A stretch of 64,000 nt of DNA from contig NC_054540.1 of NCBI RefSeq assembly GCF_017654505.1, positions 35,967,554 to 36,031,553 of the forward strand, in the 5' to 3' direction. Below, piece by piece: positions 12,332-21,819 of the stretch. The notes under the pieces are model-generated. The model saw only the letters and a program-made list of their open reading frames with translations. It had not been told where the DNA came from and ran no database searches. Each line of letters begins with the position of its first letter. Within the stretch, counting starts at the first letter, position 1. This stretch comes from Polyodon spathula. Taxonomy: Eukaryota > Chordata > Actinopteri > Acipenseriformes > Polyodontidae. The translations under genes and the position numbers were made by a program.

Positions 12332-12995
12332 TGTAGCAGGGCGGTAGGGAAGCCCTGTGGTTTTAATGTATTGTTTGTTTATTTTTAGAACGGGGTCTCC
12401 CCATCCGCCCCTATGTTATTTTGTATTGGTATATTATGATGTATGATTGTATTTGTTATTGTTTTGACGGCATAGGCGTGTTATGATTTATTTATGTATT
12501 TAAATATGACGGCGAGAGCCGTGTTTTTTTTATGACGTCGAGAAGCCGTGAGTTTGTTTTGTTTGCAGCGTTGTTGGGTGGCACCATTCACATTTAAAGT
12601 CCTCCTGCAGAAGGTGGTCATCTCCGAAGGTTAATTAATTGGTTAAGTTGTTGATTGGGAGATGACCACCTAGATAAAAACCTTGCTGTTTCCCCTGTTC
12701 GAGGTGGGTGTTCAGAGGAGGAACGAGAACAAGCGAGCGAGGAACGAGAGAAATTTAAAATACCAAACAGGATCAGTGAAAGCGATCTGCTCAGCCTGAT
12801 CTGTGTGTTTGTGGTTTGTTTTTGTTTACCAGTTTTATTTTTGTGCTCTGTGAGTGTTTATTTTTGTTAAAACATTTTATTTATTTTTATTCTTTAATAA
12901 ACAGCGCCTTAAGCGTCTTTTGAACAACAGTACTACCTCTATGTGTTTGGTTCCTGCATCTGGCCTGATGTCATCGCAACACCAGCCTGTCACAC
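12332..12995 (+). mobile_element. 5' long terminal repeat (LTR) of a non-autonomous element
   Basis: Begins TGTAGCAGGGCGG and ends CCTGTCACA, with the TG...CA boundaries of LTRs. Its last 325 bp (from about 12671) are repeated at 14741-15075 with high identity, including the AAATACCAAACAGGATCAGT block and an AATAAA poly(A) signal at about 12895-12900. It is followed by 'tggtgtccagcatgggc', which resembles a tRNA primer-binding site. No clear 5-bp target duplication is visible at the outer ends. Confidence 0.75.
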
Positions 12996-13200
12996 ATGGT
13001 GTCCAGCATGGGCTCACCAGCGCCTCCTAGACGCAGGCCAGAAGAGGTACTGCAGAAAGAGTACTGCGCTTTTTCTTTTTTTTGTATTATTTCATGTGGA
13101 GTGAGGAAGAAGACCATGAAAGGAATAAGGAGGAGCTGGAGGAAGCAGCAACAGCAGCTGCAGAGGGACGTCAGCTGGGTCTATGTCCTGGACGAGTGGT

Positions 13201-13242
13201 GCACTGGTTGTGGGGAGTTTGGGCACATAGTGGCCATCTGCC
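13201..13242 (+). other. CCHC zinc-knuckle motif of a gag-like ORF
   Basis: The residues C-TG-C-GEFG-H-IVAI-C follow the exact CX2CX4HX4C spacing of nucleocapsid zinc knuckles, which bind genomic RNA in LTR elements. The flanking residues (DEWCTGCGEFGHIVAICPSQ) also look gag-like. The motif lies in the open frame 12996-13379. Confidence 0.8.
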
Positions 13243-13469
13243 CCTCCCAATATCCAGGAGAGGTGTTGGCTGCCCAAATGAGCCAGGACCAGGCACCTGG
13301 AGAGCCCAGAGAGCTGCCATCCTCAAACAAAAGCAGAGGTGAAAAGAAGGAGGCAGAGAGGAAGGAAAGAGCGGTATAGAGGGGACAAGGACCTGGAGTG
13401 GGAGGAGCCCAAATGTCCTGCGCCAGAGTGAGAGGAACCCGAACATCCTGTGCCTGCGTAGGAGGAGCC

Positions 13470-13740
13470 TGAACGTCCACAGCCCAATTGGGGGGGTCGG
13501 TGCGTCCACAGCCCAAGAGCAGGGAGTTGGTGCGTCCACAACCCAAGAGGGGGGAGTCTATCCGTCCACAGCCCAAGAGGGGAGAGTCGGTGCGTCCACA
13601 ACCCAAGAAGGGGGATTTGGTGCGTCCACAACCCAAGAAGGGGAAGTCGGTGAGTCCGCAACCCAAGAAGGGGAAGTCGTGCGTCCACAGCCCAAGAAGG
13701 TGGAGTCGGTGTGTCCACAACCCAAGAGGGGGAAGGCTGA
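13470..13740 (+). repeat. 30-bp minisatellite coding VRPQPKKGES-type decapeptides
   Basis: About nine units of 30 bp ('gtgcgtccacaacccaagaa' plus ten further bases), one of them 29 bp long near 13680. Each full unit codes ten residues rich in Lys, Arg, Pro and Gln. Confidence 0.9.
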
Positions 13741-13761
13741 ACATCCACAGACCAGGTACCC

Positions 13762-14008
13762 ACCAGCAGAGGGAGAATACCTGCTGGTTCCGCCTCCACC
13801 ACTGTGGGAGGACTGCTTGTCGCTCCCACCTCTACCAGCAGAGGGAGAATACCTGCTGGTTCCATCTCCACCACCATGGGAGGATTGATTGCCACTCCCA
13901 CCTCAACCAGCAGAGGGAGAATACCTGCGGATTCCACCTCCACCACCATGGGAGGACTGCTCGTCGCTCCCACCTCCACCAGCAGAGGGCGCATGCCTGC
14001 TGGTTCCC
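13762..14008 (+). repeat. 72-bp minisatellite coding proline-rich 24-residue units
   Basis: Three full units start at 13762, 13834 and 13906, with a partial fourth from 13978. Each begins ACCAGCAGAGGG and codes a PPAEGEYL-x-VPPPPPWED type sequence. The second unit has a stop codon where the others read a sense codon. Confidence 0.9.
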
Positions 14009-14338
14009 CCACTGCAGCCAGAAGGGGGGGAGCCCCTGCCGCCTTCGCAGCCAGAAAGGGAGGAGCCCCTGCCGCCTCCACCTGGAGCAGAGCAGCAGGA
14101 GCTGCCTTTGTCTCCACCATCATCACCACCTGGAGCAGAGCAGCAGGAACTGCCTTTGTTTCCACTCCCACCAAAGGAGTGAGCAGTAGGAGTTGCCTCT
14201 CCCTTCATCATTGGATGGACCAGGGCAGGATGCTGCCAGACCTCAGCAGCCCCTGCATAGGTTGCTGAGGGGAGCACGGGGGAAAACTGCCAGGTGGCAG
14301 CGGCTGCGAAGAGGGCCAACCCCAGCACCACCACTAGT

Positions 14339-14463
14339 CCTGGGGTCGCTGCGGGCTCTGCTTCGCCTGGGGTGGCTGCGGGCTCTGCTTCAGCTGGGGT
14401 CGCTGTGGGCTCTGCTTCGCCTAGGGTAGCTGCCTGCTGTGCTTCGCCTGGGGTCGCTGTGAG
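14339..14463 (+). repeat. 27-bp minisatellite
   Basis: Four to five units of 27 bp beginning CCTGGGGTCGCTG and ending CTCTGCTTCG. The unit is again a multiple of three. It lies inside the LTR-flanked element. Confidence 0.85.
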
Positions 14464-14509
14464 TCCTACCAGGCAGTAGGAAATACTGTGACTGGAGCCC
14501 CATAAAGGG

Positions 14510-14725
14510 GAACTGCCAGCCATGAAGAAGGGGAGGGAGGTCAGGAGACCATCTCCCCCAGCTGCACTTTCGCGGCAGGAAGTACTGTGGCCGGAGCACC
14601 AAAAATGGGAGCTGCTGGCCATGAAGGGGGGGGGAGGAGGTCAGGAGACCATCTCTCCCAGCCGCACTTTTGTGGCAGGGGACAGTGTGGCTGAAGCCCC
14701 TGACGAGAGAGCTGCCAGCCACGAA
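14510..14725 (+). repeat. 99-bp tandem duplication
   Basis: Two imperfect units, starting at the 'gccagccatgaag' and 'gctggccatgaag' motifs about 99 bp apart, with a partial third at 14713. Shared blocks include GGTCAGGAGACCATCTC. It abuts the truncated 3' LTR. Confidence 0.8.
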
Positions 14726-14740
14726 GGAATGATAAAAATT

Positions 14741-15075
14741 TAGATAAAAACTCTGTTGTTTCCCCTGTTTGAGGTGGGTGTTCAGAGGTGGAACAAGAGA
14801 GAACATCGAGTGAGTGAGGGAGGGAGGAGCATGAGAGAAATTTAAAATACCAAACAGGATCAGTGAAAGCGATCTGCCCAGCCTGACCTGTGTGCTTGTG
14901 TGTTCGTGATTTGTTTTTGTTTACCTGTTTTATTTTTGTGCTCTGTGAGCATTTATTTTTGTTAAAACATTTTATTTATTTTTGTTCTTTAATAAATGGC
15001 GCCGCAAGCGTCTTTTGAACTGCAGAACTGCAGACTCTGTGTGTTTGACGTCATCGCAAAGCCAGCCTGTCACAC
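14741..15075 (+). mobile_element. 3' LTR, 5'-truncated
   Basis: Direct repeat of the distal half of the upstream LTR (12671-12995): 'tttcccctgtt', AAATACCAAACAGGATCAGT, AATAAA near 14992, and the same CCTGTCACA end. The first about 340 bp of the LTR are missing here, so the element suffered a deletion across its 3' junction or this LTR was never complete. Confidence 0.8.
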
Positions 15076-15319
15076 CAATGTTAGCTTTTTTCTTTTTGTA
15101 TATCTAAAACTATTGGTATTAAAATGTCCAGTACAACTATCTTACAAGACAACTTGTAAGGCAGCGCTTTATTTAGTAGGTTGTAAAACAGTTCTGAGCC
15201 TGACTCCCAATATATATCATACAGCCTGCATTCCTTGTTGGCTTTTGAAGCTGCTTAAAGTTGCTTAAAATGTGACTGTGTTTGCAACCATTCTACTGCT
15301 CCAAAGTTGAGTTATTATA

Positions 15320-15485
15320 ATTGTCGGTTTTTAACTTGTCTGCAGAATCCTAAGTGCAGTGCACCAAACAGACTCCCTCATTCCATTTCAATGTGTCTTT
15401 TCAATTGTGCTAGCCCCACCTACTCTACATATATATATAGTGAGAGAAAGTAGGCAGGCTGATGAAGTTCTTACCACTCATTGCT
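15320..15485. repeat. Dispersed repeat, partner of 26490-26680
   Basis: Shares an ordered set of short blocks with 26490-26680: ACTTGTCTGCA, 'ccctcatt', 'gacttttcaa', 'ccacctact'/'ctatatacatata' and 'agtaggnggg'. Both copies are AT-rich with a central TATATA. The family is unknown and the alignment was made by eye. Confidence 0.4.
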
Positions 15486-15674
15486 ATAGCAACATTATGG
15501 TTTTAATTCACGGGGCGTGAGCTGGGGGGTAGGGATAGGTCAGAAGAAGCAGAAGGGAGCGGTAAGTAGAACAAAGTGCTGGCTAGAAAGGACCGGACCT
15601 AGGGTAGAAGAGCAGGCGAGGGCCACTCTAGTAGCAGACCAGCGAAGCTGGACATAGAAGCTAGGATAGAAGGT

Positions 15675-15980
15675 GGTCACTGACTGAGGGCAGCGATGCC
15701 GACACAACCCAGGGGCGAAGGACCCAGCAACCGAAACCGGATAGAAGGATGGTCACTGACTGAGGGGAGCGATGCCGACACGAGTCCAGGGGCGAAGGAC
15801 CCAGGAACCGAAGACAGAATACAGAAAGTGTTCACTGACAGATGGCGGCGATGCCGACATGAACCCAGGGGCGAAGGACCCGGCAACTGAAGACAGGATA
15901 CAGAAAGTGGTCACTGATTGAGGGCGGTGATGCCGACACAAGCCCAGGGCCGAAGGACCTAGCAACCGAAAACACATATG
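15675..15980 (+). repeat. ~79-bp tandem repeat, four units
   Basis: Units start with GGTCACTGA or a variant at 15675, 15751, 15830 and 15909 (periods 76, 79, 79). Each contains 'gcgatgccgaca', 'caggggcgaaggacc' and a GCAACCGAA block. GC-richer than its surroundings. Short open frames over it on both strands are explained by the repeat. Confidence 0.9.
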
Positions 15981-16689
15981 AGGGTTATGACTCGGGGAGC
16001 CGCCCCTCAGAAGAAGACGGTCCCGGAAGACCGGGACACGAAATCAGATAGAGCGGGAGAGGTACCCAGCATCTGAGACTTCTGTAAAGGGGCGCTCGTT
16101 AGACCCACAATTAACCGAGACTTCATGCTGCCTGGGACCTGAGATAAGAACAAGTCATAGAGGTTAGTATGGCACTCGAGCATGAGTAGCCACATCCCGA
16201 ACTGAGACAGAGTATAGAACAGAGCCTTGAGTGAGGCAAGATAAGCGCAGGAGCTGCGAAAGAACAGAGTGTGGCCAGGGATCCGCACTGACTCACATGG
16301 TGAGAACCCCCCTGAAAGTCAAGAGAGGCAGAAGCCTGCCCTGAGGTCGGGGAAGTGAGATCACTTGCCCCCCAAAAGGATGGACCCCTGGCTCCTCACC
16401 AAATCTCCCACAACGTGAGACAAACAAAAGACAGCACATGCCAGCGCATAACAAACAAAAGACTAGAAGGACAAATGGGATAAACAGGAGGATGGTTAGT
16501 AATTTAGTGGAATATTACTATGTGTATACCTGCTGCTCAGTGGAGAGGAAAAAACCCCTTGAGGCTGATTAGGGGAAAACCTCTAGTAGCCCCGGCAGAT
16601 AGGTAGCCCCCACTCTGGGCATGCTAGCATTTTTAGGAGCAGCAACTATATCAGGGAAGGATGAACGAATGTAGGAATCCACTGCAGAG

Positions 16690-17105
16690 AAGGACCAGCT
16701 CCCCCACATTCGTGATCAGGCTGGGGGGAAGGGGAGAGTCGAGGAGGGAGGCCTGCTCTGGAGGCGAGGGTAGAGAGGAGGGAGGCGAGGGTGGAGAGGA
16801 GGGAGGTCTGCTCGGAGGCAAGGGTGGAGTCGAGGAGTGAGGCCTGCTCGGAGGCGAGGGTGGAGAGGAGGGAGCCATGCAAGGAGGCGAGGAGGGAGGC
16901 CTGCTCTGGGGGTGAGGGTAGAGAGGAGGGAGCCATGAGAGGAGGCAAGGAGGGAGGCCTGCTCTGGAGGAGAGGGTGGAGAGGAGGGAGGTCTGCTTGG
17001 AGGCGAGGGTGGAGAGGAGGGAGGTCTGCTTGGAGGCGAGGGTGGAGTCGAGAGGTAGGCCTGCTCGGAGGCGAGGGTGGAGTCGAGGAGGGAGGCCTAC
17101 TTCTA
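16690..17105 (+). repeat. 33-bp purine-rich minisatellite
   Basis: Degenerate tandem array with a basic unit of 33 bp (GGAGGCGAGGGTGGAGAGGA plus GGGAGGTCTGCTT). The + strand is almost pure purine over 400 bp. On the minus strand the array gives an 11-residue periodic open frame (ADLPPLHPRLQ type, 16646-17488), which I read as a by-product of the period and not as a gene. Confidence 0.9.
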
Positions 17106-17249
17106 ACATTTGAGAGGCTGAGCGGAGATATTAATAGGAGTGCTGAGGAAGTGCCCTGTATTTTGATTAGATGGGGACTAGTGTTAGCCTTGATTGTGGG
17201 AATACTGCCACGATCTGTGTATTGGAGGAAGGCTGGAGCATTGTAGGCT

Positions 17250-17650
17250 CTGGAGAAGTGCAGTTGCAGATTTAAACAGTAAACTAGAGCGACTTTTGCA
17301 GCTGCAGTAGTGAGCTGATCTGAAGAGGGAGTGGAGATCTGCTGTAGTGAGGAGCGATTAACAGTAGAGGGCGGGATCTGCTGAACAGACCAGAGGTCTG
17401 AGGAAGAAAACAATGGAGTGCTGTCAGTAGTGTGCAGAGGCCCAGCTGTGAGAGCAGAGATCTGCAATAGAGAACGGAGGACTACCATCGGTAGAGTACG
17501 GTGGTCTGCTGCAGAGAGTAGGGATCTGCTGAATGCAGTAGATATTGGTCTTTCAGTGTTAAGGCAGATTTACATGGAGCCAGAGATGGGGCTGCTTTTG
17601 GGCAGAGATGAAGATTGCAGAGATCTGAGACTGCTGCAGAACCAGAGAGG
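17250..17650 (+). repeat. Degenerate AGATCTGC-rich repeat region
   Basis: The words GATCTGC, GGTCTG and 'gatctgctg' recur every 30-60 bp (for example near 17333, 17369, 17393, 17458, 17502, 17524 and 17617). It looks like an old, diverged tandem array next to the 33-bp minisatellite. Confidence 0.45.
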
Positions 17651-18119
17651 ATGAAGAATGTGTTGCTCCGAGGCATCTGCAAAACCTATTGATTGGTCAG
17701 GAGCAGTTTGTTGTCTATTGGGGATAGGAGGACATTGACTGGAACTTTGATAAATCGTAGGACATGGTTCCATGACTGACTAGCGGCTCGCATTGATGAA
17801 ATGATGACTTTGATGAAGCTGGTCGGATTAGAGGAGCAGCGCCAGATGAGGAAACATGAATCTGGGAACATGAATAAGTCACAAGAATAGATGCAGGGAA
17901 GCAGGAAGTTACTATGATGGTAGATACTGAGCATCTCAAAAACAGCTGAGTAAGGTTGCTTCATGACCAGGTCCTTGAAGAGGGGAAGAGTTGAAATTGG
18001 AGAATGTCAGTTGCTACAAAAGGTTGAGGAGGAGGGGAACTCCTGCGAATCTCTCGGAGTGACAGCAAACTGCAGGAATGTATAGAAAAGCTGGACCGTG
18101 CGAGCTTCACAGTGATAGC

Positions 18120-18400
18120 AAACCAGCTTAGAGACTGTATAAAATTTGTGGTGTTATACTGCCATCTAGTGGTTATGATTAGAATTAACCATTGGCTTGA
18201 GTGAAGCCGGGTAGAATATATTTGGTTATTGTAATTAAAATCCTTGTCGGTGTAGAACAACAATTGCGTATTCTTTTAGATTTGAATATCTTCGGTACAT
18301 GTTTTAGGACAGTTAGTCATGTATAAAATACATTAACACAGTGTTAGATGTCACAATTTGGCGAGTTGAACGAGCCCTCGCAGGTTATGAAAGCGCAGCA
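18120..18400 (+). other. Possible LTR end with primer-binding-like sequence
   Basis: TATAAAA near 18138 and TATAAAATAC near 18322 precede 'gatgtcaca' and then 'atttggcgagttgaacgag', a layout like an LTR 3' end followed by a primer-binding site and leader. I found no matching second LTR and no coding region afterwards, so this is tentative. Confidence 0.25.
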
Positions 18401-19325
18401 GCAAGCCAGAAGATTGCAGTACTGAGGCACGGAGCTCGCAGTGCCGGATGAAGCTGCCTGGTCACCATGGCGACTTACCACTCCCCGCAGTCACGCAATG
18501 AGGGCGTTGCCGTGGTAGCCACGGACTGAGAGGCGCCGGTGGAAAAGTTGCAGAACAGCAGTGTTGTTGGAGCTTGTTGTGACCAGGCTCTGGGAGCAGA
18601 GGAGGGGCGCTTGATTGCAAGCGATGAGTAAAGAAATGTTCAGCTGACAGATCTTTGTGCTGGATTAAAAAGAGGAATTATGGCAAGGCAAACGCTGACG
18701 ACGGGAATGTCGATGTCTTGTTGAAGGAGCTTTAGAGGTTTTAGTGGAGGGCCAGTCTGTCTAATAAAGACACAGACGAGTTGAGAAATGAAGCTGCAGT
18801 TTGGACGGTGCTGTTGCTGGGCTGGAGGCTGGAAAGAGCAGGAAAGACTAACGCTGGAGCTCCAGCAGCCGAATGGAGAAGCTGAATGATGAGAAGCAGC
18901 ACCGGAATAGGTAGGAAAATATTTGATAATATCTTGGGAGCGCTGCGCAGAGAACTGGCCTCCAGTGAAAGGTAACGAAGTGTAGATTAGCGGTGAAGCA
19001 TGAAAAGACGACGTCTGAGCTTTTGCTACAAAAACGAAACACTAGACAGCGAAGGTGCAAGTGATCAGGGCTTAAATAGAAAATAGGTACTAATTGACAG
19101 GAAATTGGAAGCCCCCTGCTGCACGCCTCTTGAACTACGCAGACTAAAATTTCAGCTTTAATGAGAGACTAAGGTACAGCCAACAACCAGATCTTCAGAC
19201 TACATGTGGGATTCAATAGGGTCCTAATACCTGCTGTACAGGAATGTGTGGTGAAAATAAAGTCTAATGTAAAATGCAATGTCCAAACTAAGTTTACACT
19301 TCAGGCGTTCCTCCCAGGTATTGTA

Positions 19326-19386
<61 letters not shown>
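19326..19386. repeat. CA microsatellite
   Basis: Nearly perfect run of about 28 CA units after 'atcacacata'. Simple repeat, highly likely length-polymorphic. Confidence 0.97.
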
Positions 19387-19387
<1 letters not shown>

Positions 19388-20057
19388 CCTTGTATCAGAG
19401 GTTCTCTCTGGCATCACCTGACCTTTCATTAGATACAATGTGTTGTATGTTTTGCCCATGTTCTACCTGTAAATGTACATGTGGCACTCTTCCACAAAGA
19501 CTTGGTCCATTTAACTGCTTACCTCACAAGCTTCAGACAATTCCAAACTGTTGACGATAGGAACCACAAAAATATTCTTCACCGCAATAGAAGTGTAACC
19601 ATCCACCATGGCCATTTAGAGCTGTTATACATACCAGCTTTTTACAACCAGGGTGCCAGCAATTAATGCTCCATCATGTACAAACATGCACTTCAAAGGC
19701 TCTAACCAGTTATATAGGTGGTGAAACTTAAAGTTGTTTTTGTTTTTACGTATCCTGACGATTAAAAACAACTAAGCATAACCCCTTGTATTGTATACAG
19801 CTGTAGCGGACAGTCAGCGGACATCAAGCCATTTGGGACAAAGGTAAACTATATGTCCTGTTGTAAACTCTAACCCTTTTCTTTTACTGCAGAAGCATTA
19901 ACCAGATGACAACTCTGAAGCATGCAGAATTTGACTGCTGAAGGATTTGTTAGAACCAAGTTTCCAAGACTTTTCAAATAAGGGAGCGTAAAAAACTTGT
20001 CATTTTAAATGTTTTGGGAATATAGTACCGCTTTGTGGCCCCCAATGGTTTTGTAGT

Positions 20058-20103
20058 TACTTTCTAGTTTCTGTGAGTCACTTTGGATAAAGGCCTCTGC
20101 TAA

Positions 20104-20151
<48 letters not shown>
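20058..20151 (+). repeat. LINE/SINE 3' tail fragment with AAT microsatellite
   Basis: 'gagtcactttggataaaggc' followed by 'ctctgctaaatta' is the conserved 3' tail shared by many fish L2 LINEs and their SINEs, ending in a tandem AAT array from 20106 to 20151. The same tail occurs in the SINE at 38378-38612. Only the last 50 bp or so of the retroelement is recognisable. Confidence 0.75.
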
Positions 20152-20152
<1 letters not shown>

Positions 20153-20159
20153 GGATCAC

Positions 20160-21240
20160 TGGTATAAAGTATAATGCCAGCAGATGACTATGTGCTTCCC
20201 AAAGAGAAGAAAATAGACTAGACAGTGTAGTAAAGGAAGAATGTTACTACTAATACAGTGAACTTTTTTTCTGATTTGATTATAACGCTATAACGCTTTT
20301 ATAAGTCTCTGGACTGTTTTAAAATTAATGTCCTCAATTTACATTTAACTTTAATGTAAATATGAAAACACAATTTTTGCCCAGATAAAGGCACATGAAA
20401 TACATTAAAACAGACACAGGCACTACTAAAATAAAAATGAATCATATGTACTTTGGCCTAAGTGGTGGAGTTTCACTAAATAGGGGCACCGGGAGAAAAT
20501 CTCCAAATTGTGCTCAAGTTGTGTATGTATACACACACACACACAATAACATATTTAGAATTTAATATCATTGTGAAAATCACAGAATACTTCTAACACT
20601 ATTATAAGCAAGTGATTTTTGTTCAAACGAAATACTGTAGCTACGCTCAATCGTGAATTATAAAAGCACGTTTAAAAGGGTTGTTCCTATAACATTAATA
20701 AAGAAAAAACATACATGTAATGTATGTTTTAAAAGTACCTTAATAAATGTATGTTGTAATACTATTGATGCATTTAGGAGTGAAACTGTTTATTAATATT
20801 AAAGTAACGTGATATGAATAAACACAAAAATATATATTTTTTAAAAATGCTCTCGCTAAAGTATCTCCGACCTTCCTGTTATAAATTATTAAATATATGT
20901 AACCACCATTTCGGAGATAAAATGTATGACGAAATAAAATATGTAAAGTTCAAAAAAATAATAATAATAATCAAATGTTCCCTGGAAGGTAAACGGTTAA
21001 GGGTAAAGTGAACTGAATTGTAAGAACTTGGTTTCCAGGGGAACTATTCTTACAGTTCCAGCTGAGCTTGGAAAAACCAACAGGCTTTGAGGGGAGGGAG
21101 GAACACATGTACATTTCAAAACATACCATGTTCTAAAGTTCCTTATAAAAACATGTATATGACTTGAGTATAAAATATACGGTTTGTATCTGGATATGAT
21201 TGTATAATACAACCTTAAAGTGTTTACAATATATTATTTA
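20160..21240. other. Non-coding sequence upstream of FBXL14
   Basis: AT-rich, with a short CA run at 20530-20545 and an ATA run near 20957-20970. No gene or clear mobile element recognised. Confidence 0.55.
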
Positions 21241-21244
21241 GTTA

Positions 21245-21819
21245 CTGTGTTGGATGTTGACCCCCCCGCCGTGCCGCGGTGCTAGCGGCCCTGCCAAGTC
21301 AGTTTGAAAAGATCAGACAAAGGCAGCAGGAAGCCCCTTAGCTTGGCAATGCGTGCAAGCTGAGCACAAATGCAAAGCGAAACGTTTTTGCTTTTTGTGA
21401 TTGTACTAGGAAGATAAGCTCGAACTGGCCGATTTTTTATATTAAGGGGATTGTAAAGTGCTTTTTCGAAAATGTACGACCGTTTGGATCCCCGGGGAGA
21501 ACGAGAATGGGCACCAGAAACCGAAGTGGAAAGTGCGGTCTGATCGCCAGTGTGAGTGTTTTTTTCTTTTTGTGAGGATTGCATTGGAACTACCGTTTTT
21601 GGGGCTTTTTGCATTTGAATCTTACTGCGCAACCCAGACGGATCACGTGGTACGTGGAATTGGTCGAATTGCACATATATATGGATAGTCTATGAAAAAA
21701 GAAACGGTAAAAATTATATGAAAAAATAGTATTTTTCTTGGATTATAAAGGGGCGAGTCTGAGAAGCGGTTGGCTTAATAAAAAAACAAATACGAAGCAT
21801 TTTTTTATGAATATTTAAA
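21245..21819 (+). promoter_or_regulatory. FBXL14: Likely FBXL14 promoter and 5' UTR region
   Basis: A small GC- and CpG-richer patch (21261-21295, including GCCGTGCCGCGGTGCTAGCG) lies about 550 bp upstream of the start codon and is followed by sequence with scattered CpGs to 21540, unlike the AT-rich surroundings. The transcription start cannot be placed from sequence alone. A short upstream ORF begins at 21458 and ends at 21688, before the main start. Confidence 0.4.

Larger units (their letters stand above)
12996..14740 (+). mobile_element. Internal region of LTR element: gag-like zinc knuckle and tandem arrays
   Basis: Region between the two LTR copies. The first open part (12996-13379) encodes a Cys-Cys-His-Cys knuckle, CTGCGEFGHIVAIC (CX2CX4HX4C, about 13201-13242), as in retroviral and retrotransposon nucleocapsid. 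A stop at 13377-13379 ends that frame, but the same frame continues as the basic VRPQPKKGES decapeptide array; a 29-bp unit near 13680 shifts the frame into a proline-rich part (PPAEGEYLLVPPPPPWED) that is again interrupted by a stop near 13886. No protease, reverse transcriptase or integrase is present, so the element would have depended on a helper. Confidence 0.7.

Noticed and set aside
13323..14622. Long minus-strand open frames over the LTR element (283 and 239 codons)
   Set aside because: They are antisense shadows of the in-frame tandem arrays; the zinc knuckle and gag-like order are on the + strand.
16646..17488. 280-codon open frame on the minus strand
   Set aside because: Its core is the 33-bp tandem array, whose period keeps any frame open; no domain and no non-repetitive conserved part.
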